From NCBI GenBank assembly GCA_943787265.1, contig CALSLT010000002.1:205001-269000 (forward strand): a DNA stretch of 64,000 nt. The letters are read 5' to 3'. The notes beneath the pieces are model-generated. The model was not told where the DNA came from. It did no database searches and saw only the letters and a list, made by a program, of their open reading frames with translations. The stretch's first letter is position 1. Each line of letters begins with the position of its first letter. The DNA comes from an uncultured Planctomycetaceae bacterium (GTDB lineage Bacteria; Planctomycetota; Planctomycetia; Planctomycetales; Planctomycetaceae). Shown one piece after another: positions 27,265-35,586 of the stretch. The position numbers and the translations under genes were made by a program.

Positions 27265-27322
27265 TGTAGGGTGGGCACTGCCCACCACAGCTTAAATACT
27301 GGTGGGCAGTGCCCACCCTACA
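27265..27322. repeat. perfect palindromic repeat, GTAGGGTGGGCA family, copy 1
   Basis: Two perfect 22-bp inverted arms, 27265-27286 (starting TGTAGGGTGGGCACTGCC) and 27301-27322, flank a 14-base loop. It starts one base after the plsY stop and ends 13 bases before the symporter start. The same palindrome with one arm mismatch is at 63868-63920. Confidence 0.88.
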
Positions 27323-27335
27323 ATTGTCAGGGGAT

Positions 27336-28949
27336 ATGATGAGCGATGACAAGCAGAGCGGTATGCCGCTGCATTTTCGAATTCTGATCGCTCTGGTCGT
27401 TGGAACGATTGTCGGAGTCTCCATCAATCCCGGGGCGATTGAACTGCCGGATGAGCAGATCACTGCGGCGTTGAAAGTCCAGGATGGCGATGGCCTGACT
27501 GTCGACATGACGGAGCCAAGCGGTCTTGAGAGCGTACGGCGCCGCTTTCAGACTCAGGAAGAATTTCAGAAGGCGTTGTCACTCAAGGATGATACGTCGG
27601 CCGGCGGACAAACAGCATCAGCTTTAGTTTCGGTCACCGACCGAGCCGTTCACATCGTCGAAGCTGCTGGCAGGATCACGATTGACTACACCCGGCAGCA
27701 CAACGGTCAGCCGGTCTCAACAACGGTGAAAGTGGGATCGGCTGATGAATTGCCGGAGCATTGGCGCGAGTTTCACTCGCAACACGGCGGCGGTTGGAAA
27801 CGATCGTTAACTGCGGCTGCAAAATACGGCGGAGATCTGTTTCTGCGATTACTCAAGATGATCACGGTCCCGCTGATCGTGACGTCGCTGATCACGGGTG
27901 TCGCCGGTCTCGATAACAGCCGATTCGGAGCGATGTTTGGACGGACGCTCGCTTACTACGGTATCACCAGCATGCTGGCGATTACGACCGGGCTGATCAT
28001 CGTCAATATCGTGCGACCGGGGATCGGAGCGGAACTTCCAGGCGGTACAGAAGCTGTGTTGCACGGAGGCGATCAGTCGCTGACGGGAATTCTGCTCGGC
28101 CTTGTCGACAACATGATTCCGACAAATCCACTTCGGTCGCTGACCGACAGCAGCTTCCTGTCGATCATCACGTTCAGCATTATCTTTGGTGTTTTCATTG
28201 TCAGGACCGGCGGAGAAACTGCTCGCGTCTTGCGGGACTTCTTTCAGGCCGCCTTCGAAGTGATGATGCGGCTGACGATGGCGATCATTTCGCTGGCTCC
28301 GTACGGCGTGTTCTGCTTCATGGTCTACGCGACGGCGTCTCAAGGCTTGGCGATCTTCGGAACGCTGGCCTGGTACATGCTTGCCGTGTTTCTCGCACTG
28401 GTCGTTCACTCGTGCATCACGTTGCCGTTGATCGTGAAGTTTGTGGCAAAGCGGTCCCCGCTGGAATTTGCACGAGCCATGAGCCCCGCGCTGATGACGG
28501 CGTTCTCGACCGCCTCATCAAATGGGACGCTCCCGCTGACAATGACCTGCGTTGAGGATCGCGCGAAAGTTTCGAACAAAGTCAGTTCGTTCGTTCTGCC
28601 GCTCGGAGCGACTGTGAACATGGACGGGACGGCGTTGTACGAAGCCGTTGCGGTATTGTTCATTGCTCAGGCCTATCGCGGAGACATGGCTATCGCTGAG
28701 CAGATCGTGGTCGCTGTCACCGCGTTGCTGGCAAGTGTCGGAGCGGCCGGCATCCCTCATGCCGGTCTGGTCATGATGGCGATCGTGCTGCAGGCTGTGA
28801 ATCTGCCGCTTGAAGCTCAGGGAATCATTATCGCCGTCGACCGCGTTCTCGACATGTGCCGAACGTCGGTCAACGTCTGGAGCGATTCATGCGGCTGTGC
28901 GATCATCGCCGGTCTCGACTCATCTTCTGATGGCAGCGAAACGTCGTAA
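27336..28949 (+). CDS. dicarboxylate/amino acid:cation symporter (DAACS) with large insert
   Basis: 537 residues; tandem ATGs at 27336 and 27339 follow AGGGG. The transport core is clear: HP2-type STASSNGTLPLTMTCVE, the NMDGT cation site in GATVNMDGTALYEAVAVLF, and DRVLDMCRTSVNVWSD in the last helix, where Asp and Arg bind substrate. It imports glutamate, aspartate or C4-dicarboxylates with Na+ or H+. Helix 1 (about 12-33) is separated from the next by an extra soluble region of about 110 residues (about 36-148), predicted outside the membrane, which most members lack. Confidence 0.9.
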   Translation: MMSDDKQSGMPLHFRILIALVVGTIVGVSINPGAIELPDEQITAALKVQDGDGLTVDMTEPSGLESVRRRFQTQEEFQKALSLKDDTSAGGQTASALVSVTDRAVHIVEAAGRITIDYTRQHNGQPVSTTVKVGSADELPEHWREFHSQHGGGWKRSLTAAAKYGGDLFLRLLKMITVPLIVTSLITGVAGLDNSRFGAMFGRTLAYYGITSMLAITTGLIIVNIVRPGIGAELPGGTEAVLHGGDQSLTGILLGLVDNMIPTNPLRSLTDSSFLSIITFSIIFGVFIVRTGGETARVLRDFFQAAFEVMMRLTMAIISLAPYGVFCFMVYATASQGLAIFGTLAWYMLAVFLALVVHSCITLPLIVKFVAKRSPLEFARAMSPALMTAFSTASSNGTLPLTMTCVEDRAKVSNKVSSFVLPLGATVNMDGTALYEAVAVLFIAQAYRGDMAIAEQIVVAVTALLASVGAAGIPHAGLVMMAIVLQAVNLPLEAQGIIIAVDRVLDMCRTSVNVWSDSCGCAIIAGLDSSSDGSETS

Positions 28950-28961
28950 TCTGAAAACACG

Positions 28962-29001
28962 AAAAGCCCTTTGACATCGAGATTGATGCCAGAGGGCTTT
29001 T
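28962..29001. terminator. bidirectional terminator
   Basis: AAAAGCCCT (28962-28970) and AGGGCTTTT (28993-29001) form a 9-bp stem with A and T tracts on both sides. It lies 12 bases after the symporter stop and 33 bases after the end of the minus-strand small gene, so it can serve both. Confidence 0.8.
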
Positions 29002-29033
29002 GAGTTTGTTTCACGTTGCCCGCTGTTCGAAGG

Positions 29034-29225
29034 CTACGTTGCGATGATCGTTGCGAGCGCGAAGGAAATGCAGGCGACTCCCGCAACGACAAAGCTGCGG
29101 ACGATGTCGACATTTCGACGACTTCTGCTGACCGTGTTTCGCACCTCGACTTGATCACGCATTTGATCATTGATCCAGGAACAGAAAGAAACGCTCAGCT
29201 CCATTGAAACTGCAGATGAGGTCAT
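29034..29225 (-). CDS. small membrane protein, possible tail-anchored peptide
   Basis: 63 residues starting MTSSAVSMELSVSFC. The ATG at 29225 has GGAGTG upstream at a workable distance. The middle is basic (RNTVSRSRRNVD) and the last 20 residues (SFVVAGVACISFALATIIAT) form one hydrophobic helix, giving an N-in, C-terminal-anchor layout. It ends right before a bidirectional terminator, which supports a real gene. No family recognised; it could still be a chance frame. Confidence 0.45.
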   Translation of the reverse strand: MTSSAVSMELSVSFCSWINDQMRDQVEVRNTVSRSRRNVDIVRSFVVAGVACISFALATIIAT

Positions 29226-29685
29226 GTGAATTCACTCCGGGAAGCTGCAGGTGGGAAACCGTCACGGAAAATTGTCACCCAAATGGGGATGGCGTGACGG
29301 GAGGGGTTTCAGGTGTGAGCAACCGCTGGGCAGTTGCCTGATGCGATCAGCACATCGCTGAAGGCATTAGCGGCAGGCGAAGAATTCAGAGTCGAGGCTT
29401 CCGAAATCGAACTCTGGAGAAGCTAACTTGCGTCTGCACGAAAAGACTATACCCCGGAATTGGCTCGTTGGTTGGGATAGACAGCCTGGTAAAGCTGAGA
29501 AATGTTTCATCGATCGGTAACCAGTTCCGGCTGTAACTATCAGGACGGTGGCCGACGTCGACAGGAATTCCTTGCGGCCTGGCGATAGAATTCTCGTCGA
29601 TTGACTCATGCAGTACGGTCGGCGTCGCCTTCCGTCTGAAGATGTTCGCGTTCAACTCGCTGTTCAAACGAAGAAGCGGAAAACG
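29226..29685. other. intergenic region, no gene seen
   Basis: 460 bases between the small minus-strand gene and cmk. In-frame codons upstream of the cmk ATG from 29608 have no SD and do not look like a protein. No hairpin terminator, tRNA or clear promoter was recognised. Confidence 0.4.
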
Positions 29686-30354
29686 ATGATTATTACGATC
29701 GACGGCCCTGCCGGAGCTGGTAAGAGTACCGTCGCCAGGATGCTCGCTGATCGACTCGGCTTCGAATTTCTCGATACAGGTGCGATGTACCGAGCTGTCG
29801 CCTGGGCCTGCGTCGATCGTCGCATCGACCTGAATGATGCGGACGCTGTCTCCGAGACGGTGGCAGAGATTTCGATCCAGTTTGAAAGCGAGCGGATCGT
29901 CTGCAACGGTCGAGATGTCACTACTGAAATCCGTTCGGCCGAAGCCAGTCATGCCGCTTCGATCGTGGCCGCTGTGCCTGCAGTACGCTTGGAAATGGTG
30001 CGTCTGCAACGAGAATCCGCGGCTGGCCACGACTACGTCACCGAAGGTCGCGATCAGGGCAGCGAAGTATTTCCGGATTCTGAGTGCAAGTTCTTTCTCA
30101 CGGCTGATCCGAAAGAGCGTGCAGCGCGAAGGCTGCTGGAACTACAAAGTCGCGGGCAGTCTGGATCGATGGAAGAAGTGCTTGCACAGATCATCGACCG
30201 GGATGAGCGTGACCGTTCGCGAGACATTGGCCCGCTGATAAAGGCTGACGACGCCATCGAAGTCGACACCTCGAGGAAGGCGATCGAACAGGTTGTTGAA
30301 TACCTGGAACAAACCTCGCGTGAACGTCTTGCGATCTCCGCTTCGAAAAGCTGA
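29686..30354 (+). CDS. cmk: cytidylate kinase
   Basis: 223 residues from ATG 29686. P-loop GPAGAGKST at 7-15, FLDTGAMYRAVA for the nucleotide site, TEGRDQGSEVFPD where most members have GRDIGTVVFPD, and RDERDRSRDIGPLIKADDA as the lid and CMP-recognition region. It phosphorylates CMP and dCMP to diphosphates. The frame is open upstream to 29608, but the conserved protein begins at MIITIDGPAG. In many bacteria cmk sits beside rpsA; that is not the case here. Confidence 0.95.
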   Translation: MIITIDGPAGAGKSTVARMLADRLGFEFLDTGAMYRAVAWACVDRRIDLNDADAVSETVAEISIQFESERIVCNGRDVTTEIRSAEASHAASIVAAVPAVRLEMVRLQRESAAGHDYVTEGRDQGSEVFPDSECKFFLTADPKERAARRLLELQSRGQSGSMEEVLAQIIDRDERDRSRDIGPLIKADDAIEVDTSRKAIEQVVEYLEQTSRERLAISASKS

Positions 30355-30693
30355 GTTGACGACCTGCCTGAACTCAGCATCTTTTGCCTGGGGGCTGTGA
30401 GTAAGTCGTGGTCGGTGGTTCGGAAGATCGCTCCGCATTAGCCGCCGGAGCAATCGACATAATCGGCAAGGTCGTGCCGGATCGGCTTCTCTGGTTTTAC
30501 TGATCCGACCGTTCCAACGATCTCCTGGTCACTTCACACGACTCGGCTTCAATCATCGGTGGCTTCGGTCGATCTGAGAAGTACGAGGCTCTCTGCAGGA
30601 ACTGTGCAGTGAGAGTGGCTGACTTCGTAACAAGGTGTCGCTACGGATTGCGACCCTGGCGGGTTTTGCTGAGGCGATCAGGGAAGATCTGGA
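30355..30693. other. intergenic region, no gene seen
   Basis: 339 bases between cmk and the CAP/RTX gene. Only short frames without SD are found on either strand. No terminator hairpin with a T run was recognised after cmk. Confidence 0.4.
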
Positions 30694-33243
30694 ATGCGTT
30701 CGTTGAGTGAGATGCTTGCGCGAATTCCGAAGCGTCGTCGATTCCATCGACGCTCGTCGATTCGCCGCGTCTCGACAGAAACTCTGGAACGCAGACTCCT
30801 GCTGACGTTTGATCCAAGCCCTCTTGAGCAGGAAATGCTCGAACTGCTCAACCGTTTTCGTGACGACCCACAGGCCGAACTGGATGAGCTGTTGTTGAGC
30901 CATCCGACTCCGCTGACGGCTCGCGATGCTGATGTCCAGGCGGCGATCGACTTCTTCAATGTAGATGGTGCTGCCTTGGAATCGCAGTTTGCCGGGCTCA
31001 GCGCAGCGCCGCCGCTTGCGTGGAATGAAGCGTTGTACGACGCGGCCGAAAATCACAACGACTTGATGATCCAGCTCGATCAACAATCACATCAACTGCC
31101 GGGTGAGGCGGGGTTGCTGGAACGCGATGTCGCAGCGGGATACGACTGGGAGTTCTCAGTCCGAGTCGGTGAGAATATCTTTGCGTATTCGCAGTCGGTG
31201 ATTTACGGACACGCCGCGTTTGTCATTGATTGGGGATTTGGTCCAAACGGGATTCAGGAGCCCGCCGGCCATCGGATCAACATGCTGGACCAGGGATTTC
31301 AGGAAGTCGGGATTTCGATCGTCGAAGAGTCCAACCCGGCGACGCTCGTTGGTCCGTTGGTAATCTCGCAGGAGTTCGGCCGGCGCGGCAACTACGGAAA
31401 TCCTGCCGTGTTGGGAGTTGTCTACGACGACTTAAATGCCGACGGTTTTTACAACGCAGGTGAAGGTCTGGCCGGCGTCACCGTCGAGTTGTCCGGTTCG
31501 GCTGGAACGTTTACGACGACCTCTTTGTCGGCTGGTGGCTATCAGACCAAAGTGCCAAGTGGGACTTATACGGCGACGGCATCCGGCGGGAGCCTTGGCG
31601 GTGAGATTCGTCAGTTCGACGTCATGGTCGGAGGCAGCAACGTCAAAGTGGACTTCAACGCTGCCGGGGCGACCAGCGTAGCGACACACACGATCAACCT
31701 TGCCGACGGGATCTCACACGTCGTTACCATTCAGGATGACGGTATCGATGGAAACGGAGTCAGCCAGGTCATCATCGACGGCATCGTCACTGCGTTTTCC
31801 GTTCCGACAGCGACGCTGGTCATCGACGGCGGCAACGATGAAGACACGATCTCTATCGCAAGTCTTGACAGCACGTTTACGGGCGATGTCGTTGTGAACG
31901 GGAACGCTGGCAATGATTCAGTCGACGCTTCGGCGATCGGATTATCCACAAGCCTTAGCGGCGGGCTGGGGAACGATTTGCTAGTCGGCGGTGAAGCTGC
32001 GGACTTTATTAACGGCGGCGGCGGCGACGACACGGGCTCGGGCAACTCTGGAAACGATACGCTCAACGGTGGCTCGGGCCGCGATTTTCTCGATGGGGGA
32101 GATGGCGACGACACCGTGTCAGGCCAGGGGAGTAGCGGCGATGTCCTGACCGGCGGAAGCGGTAACGATCGAGTGAACGGTGGTGCCGGCGTCGACACGA
32201 TTTCTGAATCTGCGAATGTCAATTTCGTGCTGACTTCATCCTCACTGACTGGCATTGGTACCGACACGCTGATTGGAATTGAACGAGCCATTCTTGTGGG
32301 CGGCAGCGGTGACAATCAGATCGACGCCAGTCTGTTTACCGGGCCAGGCATTGAGGGCGTGTTGTTGCTGGGCGGCTCGGGAAGCGATGTGCTAATCGGC
32401 TCGCCGCATGTTGACCAACTGAACGGCTCGGCCGGCAACGACACGTTGCTTGGAAGCGGAGATCGTGACACGCTGCGCGGGGGAAGTGGCAGTGACGTGC
32501 TGAACGGTGGAGGCGGCAGCGATCTTATCGTCGGGCAGGGTGGATCGGGTGATGTCCTGACCGGAGGAACCGGTAACGACACGCTGAATGGTGGTGCGGG
32601 GACTGATACTCTGGTCGAGCAGGGCGACGTCGACTTCACGCTGACGAATTCAACGTTGGTCGGTCTCGGAACCGACTCGTTCTCCGGACTCGAATCGTTT
32701 CAGCTATCGGGGGGGCTGTCTGCTAATTTGATAACAGCGTCTGCATTTTCACTTGCCGGTGCAACGCTGCTGATCAATGGCGACGGCGGCGATGACGTCA
32801 TCATTGGATCGGTGAACGGCGACACGATCAACGGCGGCGCCGGCAACGACAGCATTCGGAGCGGCGCCGGCAACGATGTCGTGAATGGCGACGAGGGTGA
32901 CGACACGCTGAATGGCGGTGCTGGCGACGACACTCTCAATGGTGATGCAGGGGCGGATGGCCTTTCAGGGTTTACTGGCAACGACTTTCTGAATGGTAAT
33001 GCGGACGACGATACGCTCTTCGGCGGCGTCGGGGATGACACGCTGCTGGCTGCTTCGGGAAATGACACTGCTATCGGCGGCGATGGTGTTGATGTCGTGC
33101 GAGGTCAGGGCGGAACAGACGTGCTGGTCGGCGGGTCGGGCTTGAACGATCCTGACTCTGCCGATCAGGTATTCGGTGACGTCGGCGAGATTGACGAGGC
33201 GTTTCAGTTGAATCCGCTGCCGGATTGGGTCGACAGCGTGTAG
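30694..33243 (+). CDS. exported CAP-domain protein with SdrD-B-like and RTX repeats
   Basis: 849 residues, ATG 30694 with GGGAAG upstream. Residues 1-38 are Arg-rich and end TETLERRLLL, a variant of the planctomycete LEPR-xLL export motif. A CAP/SCP domain (about 45-225) includes LAWNEALYDAAENHNDLM, GENIFAYSQS and AGHRINMLDQGFQEVGI. A SdrD-B-like fold follows (about 232-315; GVVYDDLNADGFYNAGEG). Residues about 330-830 are RTX nonapeptides such as GGSGNDTLNG and GGAGDDTLNG in three blocks, binding calcium. It is probably a large secreted adhesin or matrix protein. Confidence 0.88.
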   Translation: MRSLSEMLARIPKRRRFHRRSSIRRVSTETLERRLLLTFDPSPLEQEMLELLNRFRDDPQAELDELLLSHPTPLTARDADVQAAIDFFNVDGAALESQFAGLSAAPPLAWNEALYDAAENHNDLMIQLDQQSHQLPGEAGLLERDVAAGYDWEFSVRVGENIFAYSQSVIYGHAAFVIDWGFGPNGIQEPAGHRINMLDQGFQEVGISIVEESNPATLVGPLVISQEFGRRGNYGNPAVLGVVYDDLNADGFYNAGEGLAGVTVELSGSAGTFTTTSLSAGGYQTKVPSGTYTATASGGSLGGEIRQFDVMVGGSNVKVDFNAAGATSVATHTINLADGISHVVTIQDDGIDGNGVSQVIIDGIVTAFSVPTATLVIDGGNDEDTISIASLDSTFTGDVVVNGNAGNDSVDASAIGLSTSLSGGLGNDLLVGGEAADFINGGGGDDTGSGNSGNDTLNGGSGRDFLDGGDGDDTVSGQGSSGDVLTGGSGNDRVNGGAGVDTISESANVNFVLTSSSLTGIGTDTLIGIERAILVGGSGDNQIDASLFTGPGIEGVLLLGGSGSDVLIGSPHVDQLNGSAGNDTLLGSGDRDTLRGGSGSDVLNGGGGSDLIVGQGGSGDVLTGGTGNDTLNGGAGTDTLVEQGDVDFTLTNSTLVGLGTDSFSGLESFQLSGGLSANLITASAFSLAGATLLINGDGGDDVIIGSVNGDTINGGAGNDSIRSGAGNDVVNGDEGDDTLNGGAGDDTLNGDAGADGLSGFTGNDFLNGNADDDTLFGGVGDDTLLAASGNDTAIGGDGVDVVRGQGGTDVLVGGSGLNDPDSADQVFGDVGEIDEAFQLNPLPDWVDSV

Positions 33244-33331
33244 CCGCGGCGGCGAAACTGGCGGGCCTGCGTGCAACCCATGATGGCACTTCGTAACTCC
33301 CTCTCTGCAGAGCCGCGGCTCGGAAACACCA

Positions 33332-34723
33332 ATGACCGGCGAGCGAATTCTTTTTGTGACCGGACGGTTTGCCGAGGAACCTCTGCGCGGAGTTGTCGGT
33401 CAGCTTGCCGAGCAGGCGGGATTTGTGGCCGACGTCGCCGTCACGAAAATCAGCGTCGCTGCGCTGCTGCATGCTGATTGGCTGGTCGGACAATTGGAAG
33501 TAGGCGCCGCGGTCGATCGAGTCGTTCTGCCTGGATGGTGCCAGGGAGATCTTTCAAAGCTTGAGTCACAGTTCGGTGTGCCGTTCGAACTCGGGCCGAA
33601 AGACCTTTTTGATTTGCCGGCATATTTCGGGTCGGAACAGAAAGAGCCGGTTGATCTTTCGCAGTACTCGATCGAGGTCCTTGCAGAGATCAATCACGCG
33701 CCGCGGATGACCGATGACGAGATCGTCGCTCTGGCGGAGCATTATCGCAGCAGCGGTGCCGACCTGATTGACCTCGGATGCATTCCGGGTGAGTCATGGT
33801 CCCACGTCGGCGAAGTCACAAAGCAGTTGATTGATTTGGGATTCCGAGTTTCGATCGACAGCTTTGATCGTGTCGAAGTCGAGGCCGCGGTTGATGCGGG
33901 TGCAGAGTTGGTGCTTAGCTGCAATCAGTCGAACATCGATTGGGCATCTCAGCTTGACGCCGAGCTGGTGGCGATTCCGGAAGCCCCGTTTTCGCTGGAG
34001 TCACTGGAGCAGACCGTTCAGCGTTTAAGCAATGCTAATGCCAGATTTCGCATCGACCCGATTCTGGAACCGATTGGCTTCGGGTTTGCTGCTTCACTGG
34101 GCCGATATTTCGAAGCCAGGAAACGGTGGCCTGACCTGGACATTATGATGGGGATTGGCAACCTGACCGAGCTGACTGAAGTCGATTCCGCTGGGATGAA
34201 TTTTCTGTTGGCGGGCATCTGCGAAGAACTCGGCATTCGAAGCGTGCTGACGACCGAGGTGATCAACTGGGCTCGGTCATCGGTGCGCGAGTTCGATTTA
34301 GCCAGGCGACTGACTCGGCACAGCGTCCAGAATCGAGCGTTGCCGAAACACGTGGATTCACAGTTGGTCGTGTTGCGTGATTCAAAGTTAAACAACGCGG
34401 GCGAAGAAGTGCTGACAACCCTGGCCAGTCAGATTACCGATCCCAATTACAGAATCTTTGCGGAACGCGGCAACATTCACGTCATGAATCGGGACGGCTA
34501 CTGGCAGGGCATCGACCCTTTTGAACTGTTTCAGCGAGTTCGCGAAAACGCCGAGAAGCCGCTGTCGGAAGGGCACACGTTTTATCTTGGGTATGAAGTC
34601 TGCAAAGCGGCGACGGCATTGCGGTTAGGCAAGCAGTACGTGCAGGACGAAGAGTTGGACTGGGGCTTCCTGTCCGCTGACGGGGAGTCTCAGGCATCAG
34701 GCCGGCACAACGCCGAGTATTAG
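33332..34723 (+). CDS. dihydropteroate-synthase-like protein (DUF6513 type)
   Basis: 463 residues. After an N-terminal alpha/beta domain (ILFVTGRFAEEPLRGVV) comes a TIM-barrel part related to dihydropteroate synthase: EINHAPRMTDDEI, GADLIDLGCIPGESW, VSIDSFDRVEVEAAVDAGA, RIDPILEPIGFGF and MMGIGNLTELTEVDS. The C-terminal 90 residues (NYRIFAERGNIHVMNRDGYW) form a separate small domain. The family is found in organisms with tetrahydromethanopterin C1 pathways and may act in pterin synthesis; that link is from family distribution, not shown here. Confidence 0.8.
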   Translation: MTGERILFVTGRFAEEPLRGVVGQLAEQAGFVADVAVTKISVAALLHADWLVGQLEVGAAVDRVVLPGWCQGDLSKLESQFGVPFELGPKDLFDLPAYFGSEQKEPVDLSQYSIEVLAEINHAPRMTDDEIVALAEHYRSSGADLIDLGCIPGESWSHVGEVTKQLIDLGFRVSIDSFDRVEVEAAVDAGAELVLSCNQSNIDWASQLDAELVAIPEAPFSLESLEQTVQRLSNANARFRIDPILEPIGFGFAASLGRYFEARKRWPDLDIMMGIGNLTELTEVDSAGMNFLLAGICEELGIRSVLTTEVINWARSSVREFDLARRLTRHSVQNRALPKHVDSQLVVLRDSKLNNAGEEVLTTLASQITDPNYRIFAERGNIHVMNRDGYWQGIDPFELFQRVRENAEKPLSEGHTFYLGYEVCKAATALRLGKQYVQDEELDWGFLSADGESQASGRHNAEY

Positions 34724-35051
34724 CTTCACCGCGTCGCCGACCTCGTGCGACGTTTCTGCGGAGCGCAGCGTCAATCTTTAGCTGACGTGCACAATCCTGA
34801 CGATGCCGTGCTCGAAATAGCGATTCAAACGGTTCTCGCCGTTTAAGTGATTCGCCTCCGAATGCAGACGAGTAGAGTTGTGCCCGCAGTGAGCAACCTG
34901 ACTGCTCGGCCGGTTCCGATCGTTCTGCAGAACAAACGATGTGGCACCTGTCAGTTGGGAATCAAGGAGATCAAAATCGGATTTCTGTTCACTAAAACTG
35001 CGGTTTCGTTCGTTTGAAATATCACATACTTGTATAACAGGTGAGGTAGTC
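34724..35051. other. intergenic region with weak hairpin and AT-rich promoter-like segment
   Basis: 328 bases. AAACGG-TTCTCG-CCGTTT at 34827-34844 is a small hairpin without a T run. Just before the next gene an AT-rich stretch (TTGAAA, then TATAAC near 35030) resembles promoter boxes but with too short a spacer. No gene is seen. Confidence 0.35.
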
Positions 35052-35501
35052 ATGGTTAGGTCTACGCAGCAAAAGAGCTCATCCATGAAGGGCGACAGTT
35101 TCTGGGAGATTCGCATCCCAAGTCAGATGTCCGACGCGCGTCGTGAAGTTGACAACTTCGTAGCACGTATCGAGGCATGGGGAGTTTCCCATGACGAATC
35201 GCTTGCGCTGCGACACAGCCTTCACGAAGCCGTCGTCAACGCAGTTCGACACGGCAACGCCGGAGACACAAACCGGCACGTTCGAATTTGCTACCGGTTT
35301 CTGAGCGACGACATCTTCATCGAAGTCGAAGATGAAGGTCGCGGATTCGATCGATCGTCGGTTGCTGATCCGACAACCGATGAAAACCGGATGCGTCCCG
35401 GCGGTCGAGGGCTGTTGATGATGCGTCACTTTATGAACTCAGTCGAGTACAACGATCGTGGCAACTGCGTGACGATGCGTCGAACCTGCCAGCGCGTCTG
35501 A
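35052..35501 (+). CDS. RsbW-type anti-sigma factor / HATPase serine-protein kinase
   Basis: 149 residues from ATG 35052, preceded by GAGG. GHKL ATPase boxes are visible: N-box HSLHEAVVNAVRHGN (Glu59, Asn63), G1 VEDEGRGFD, and G2 GRGLLMMRHFM. This is the short, single-domain form of RsbW/SpoIIAB-like kinases that bind sigma factors or phosphorylate STAS anti-anti-sigma proteins. No STAS or sigma-factor gene lies beside it, so its partner is elsewhere. A strong terminator follows. Confidence 0.88.
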   Translation: MVRSTQQKSSSMKGDSFWEIRIPSQMSDARREVDNFVARIEAWGVSHDESLALRHSLHEAVVNAVRHGNAGDTNRHVRICYRFLSDDIFIEVEDEGRGFDRSSVADPTTDENRMRPGGRGLLMMRHFMNSVEYNDRGNCVTMRRTCQRV

Positions 35502-35523
35502 CTCGAGACCGTGCTCAATGAAA

Positions 35524-35562
35524 AAGCGAACGGTGAGGATGCCCTCGCCGTTTGCTTATTCT
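35524..35562. terminator. bidirectional rho-independent terminator
   Basis: AAGCGAACGGTGAGG (35524-35538) pairs with CCTCGCCGTTTGCTT (35543-35557), two G-U/mismatch positions, with CTTTTT following on plus and CTTTTTC on minus. It separates the convergent anti-sigma and oxidoreductase genes. Confidence 0.85.
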
Positions 35563-35586
35563 TTTTGACAGTGACGTTCGGCCCGC

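Noticed and set aside
27265-27322. Possible CRISPR repeat or riboswitch because of the strong palindrome
   Set aside because: Only one unit at this place, no regularly spaced copies, no conserved riboswitch core; a dispersed palindromic repeat fits better.
31731-33068. Several long minus-strand frames rich in Pro and Ser
   Set aside because: They are antisense to Gly/Asp-rich RTX repeats, which generate such frames automatically.
34931-34960. TGGCAC followed by TTGG, resembling a sigma-54 promoter
   Set aside because: Spacing between the two boxes is seven bases, not five, and the second box is not TTGC.
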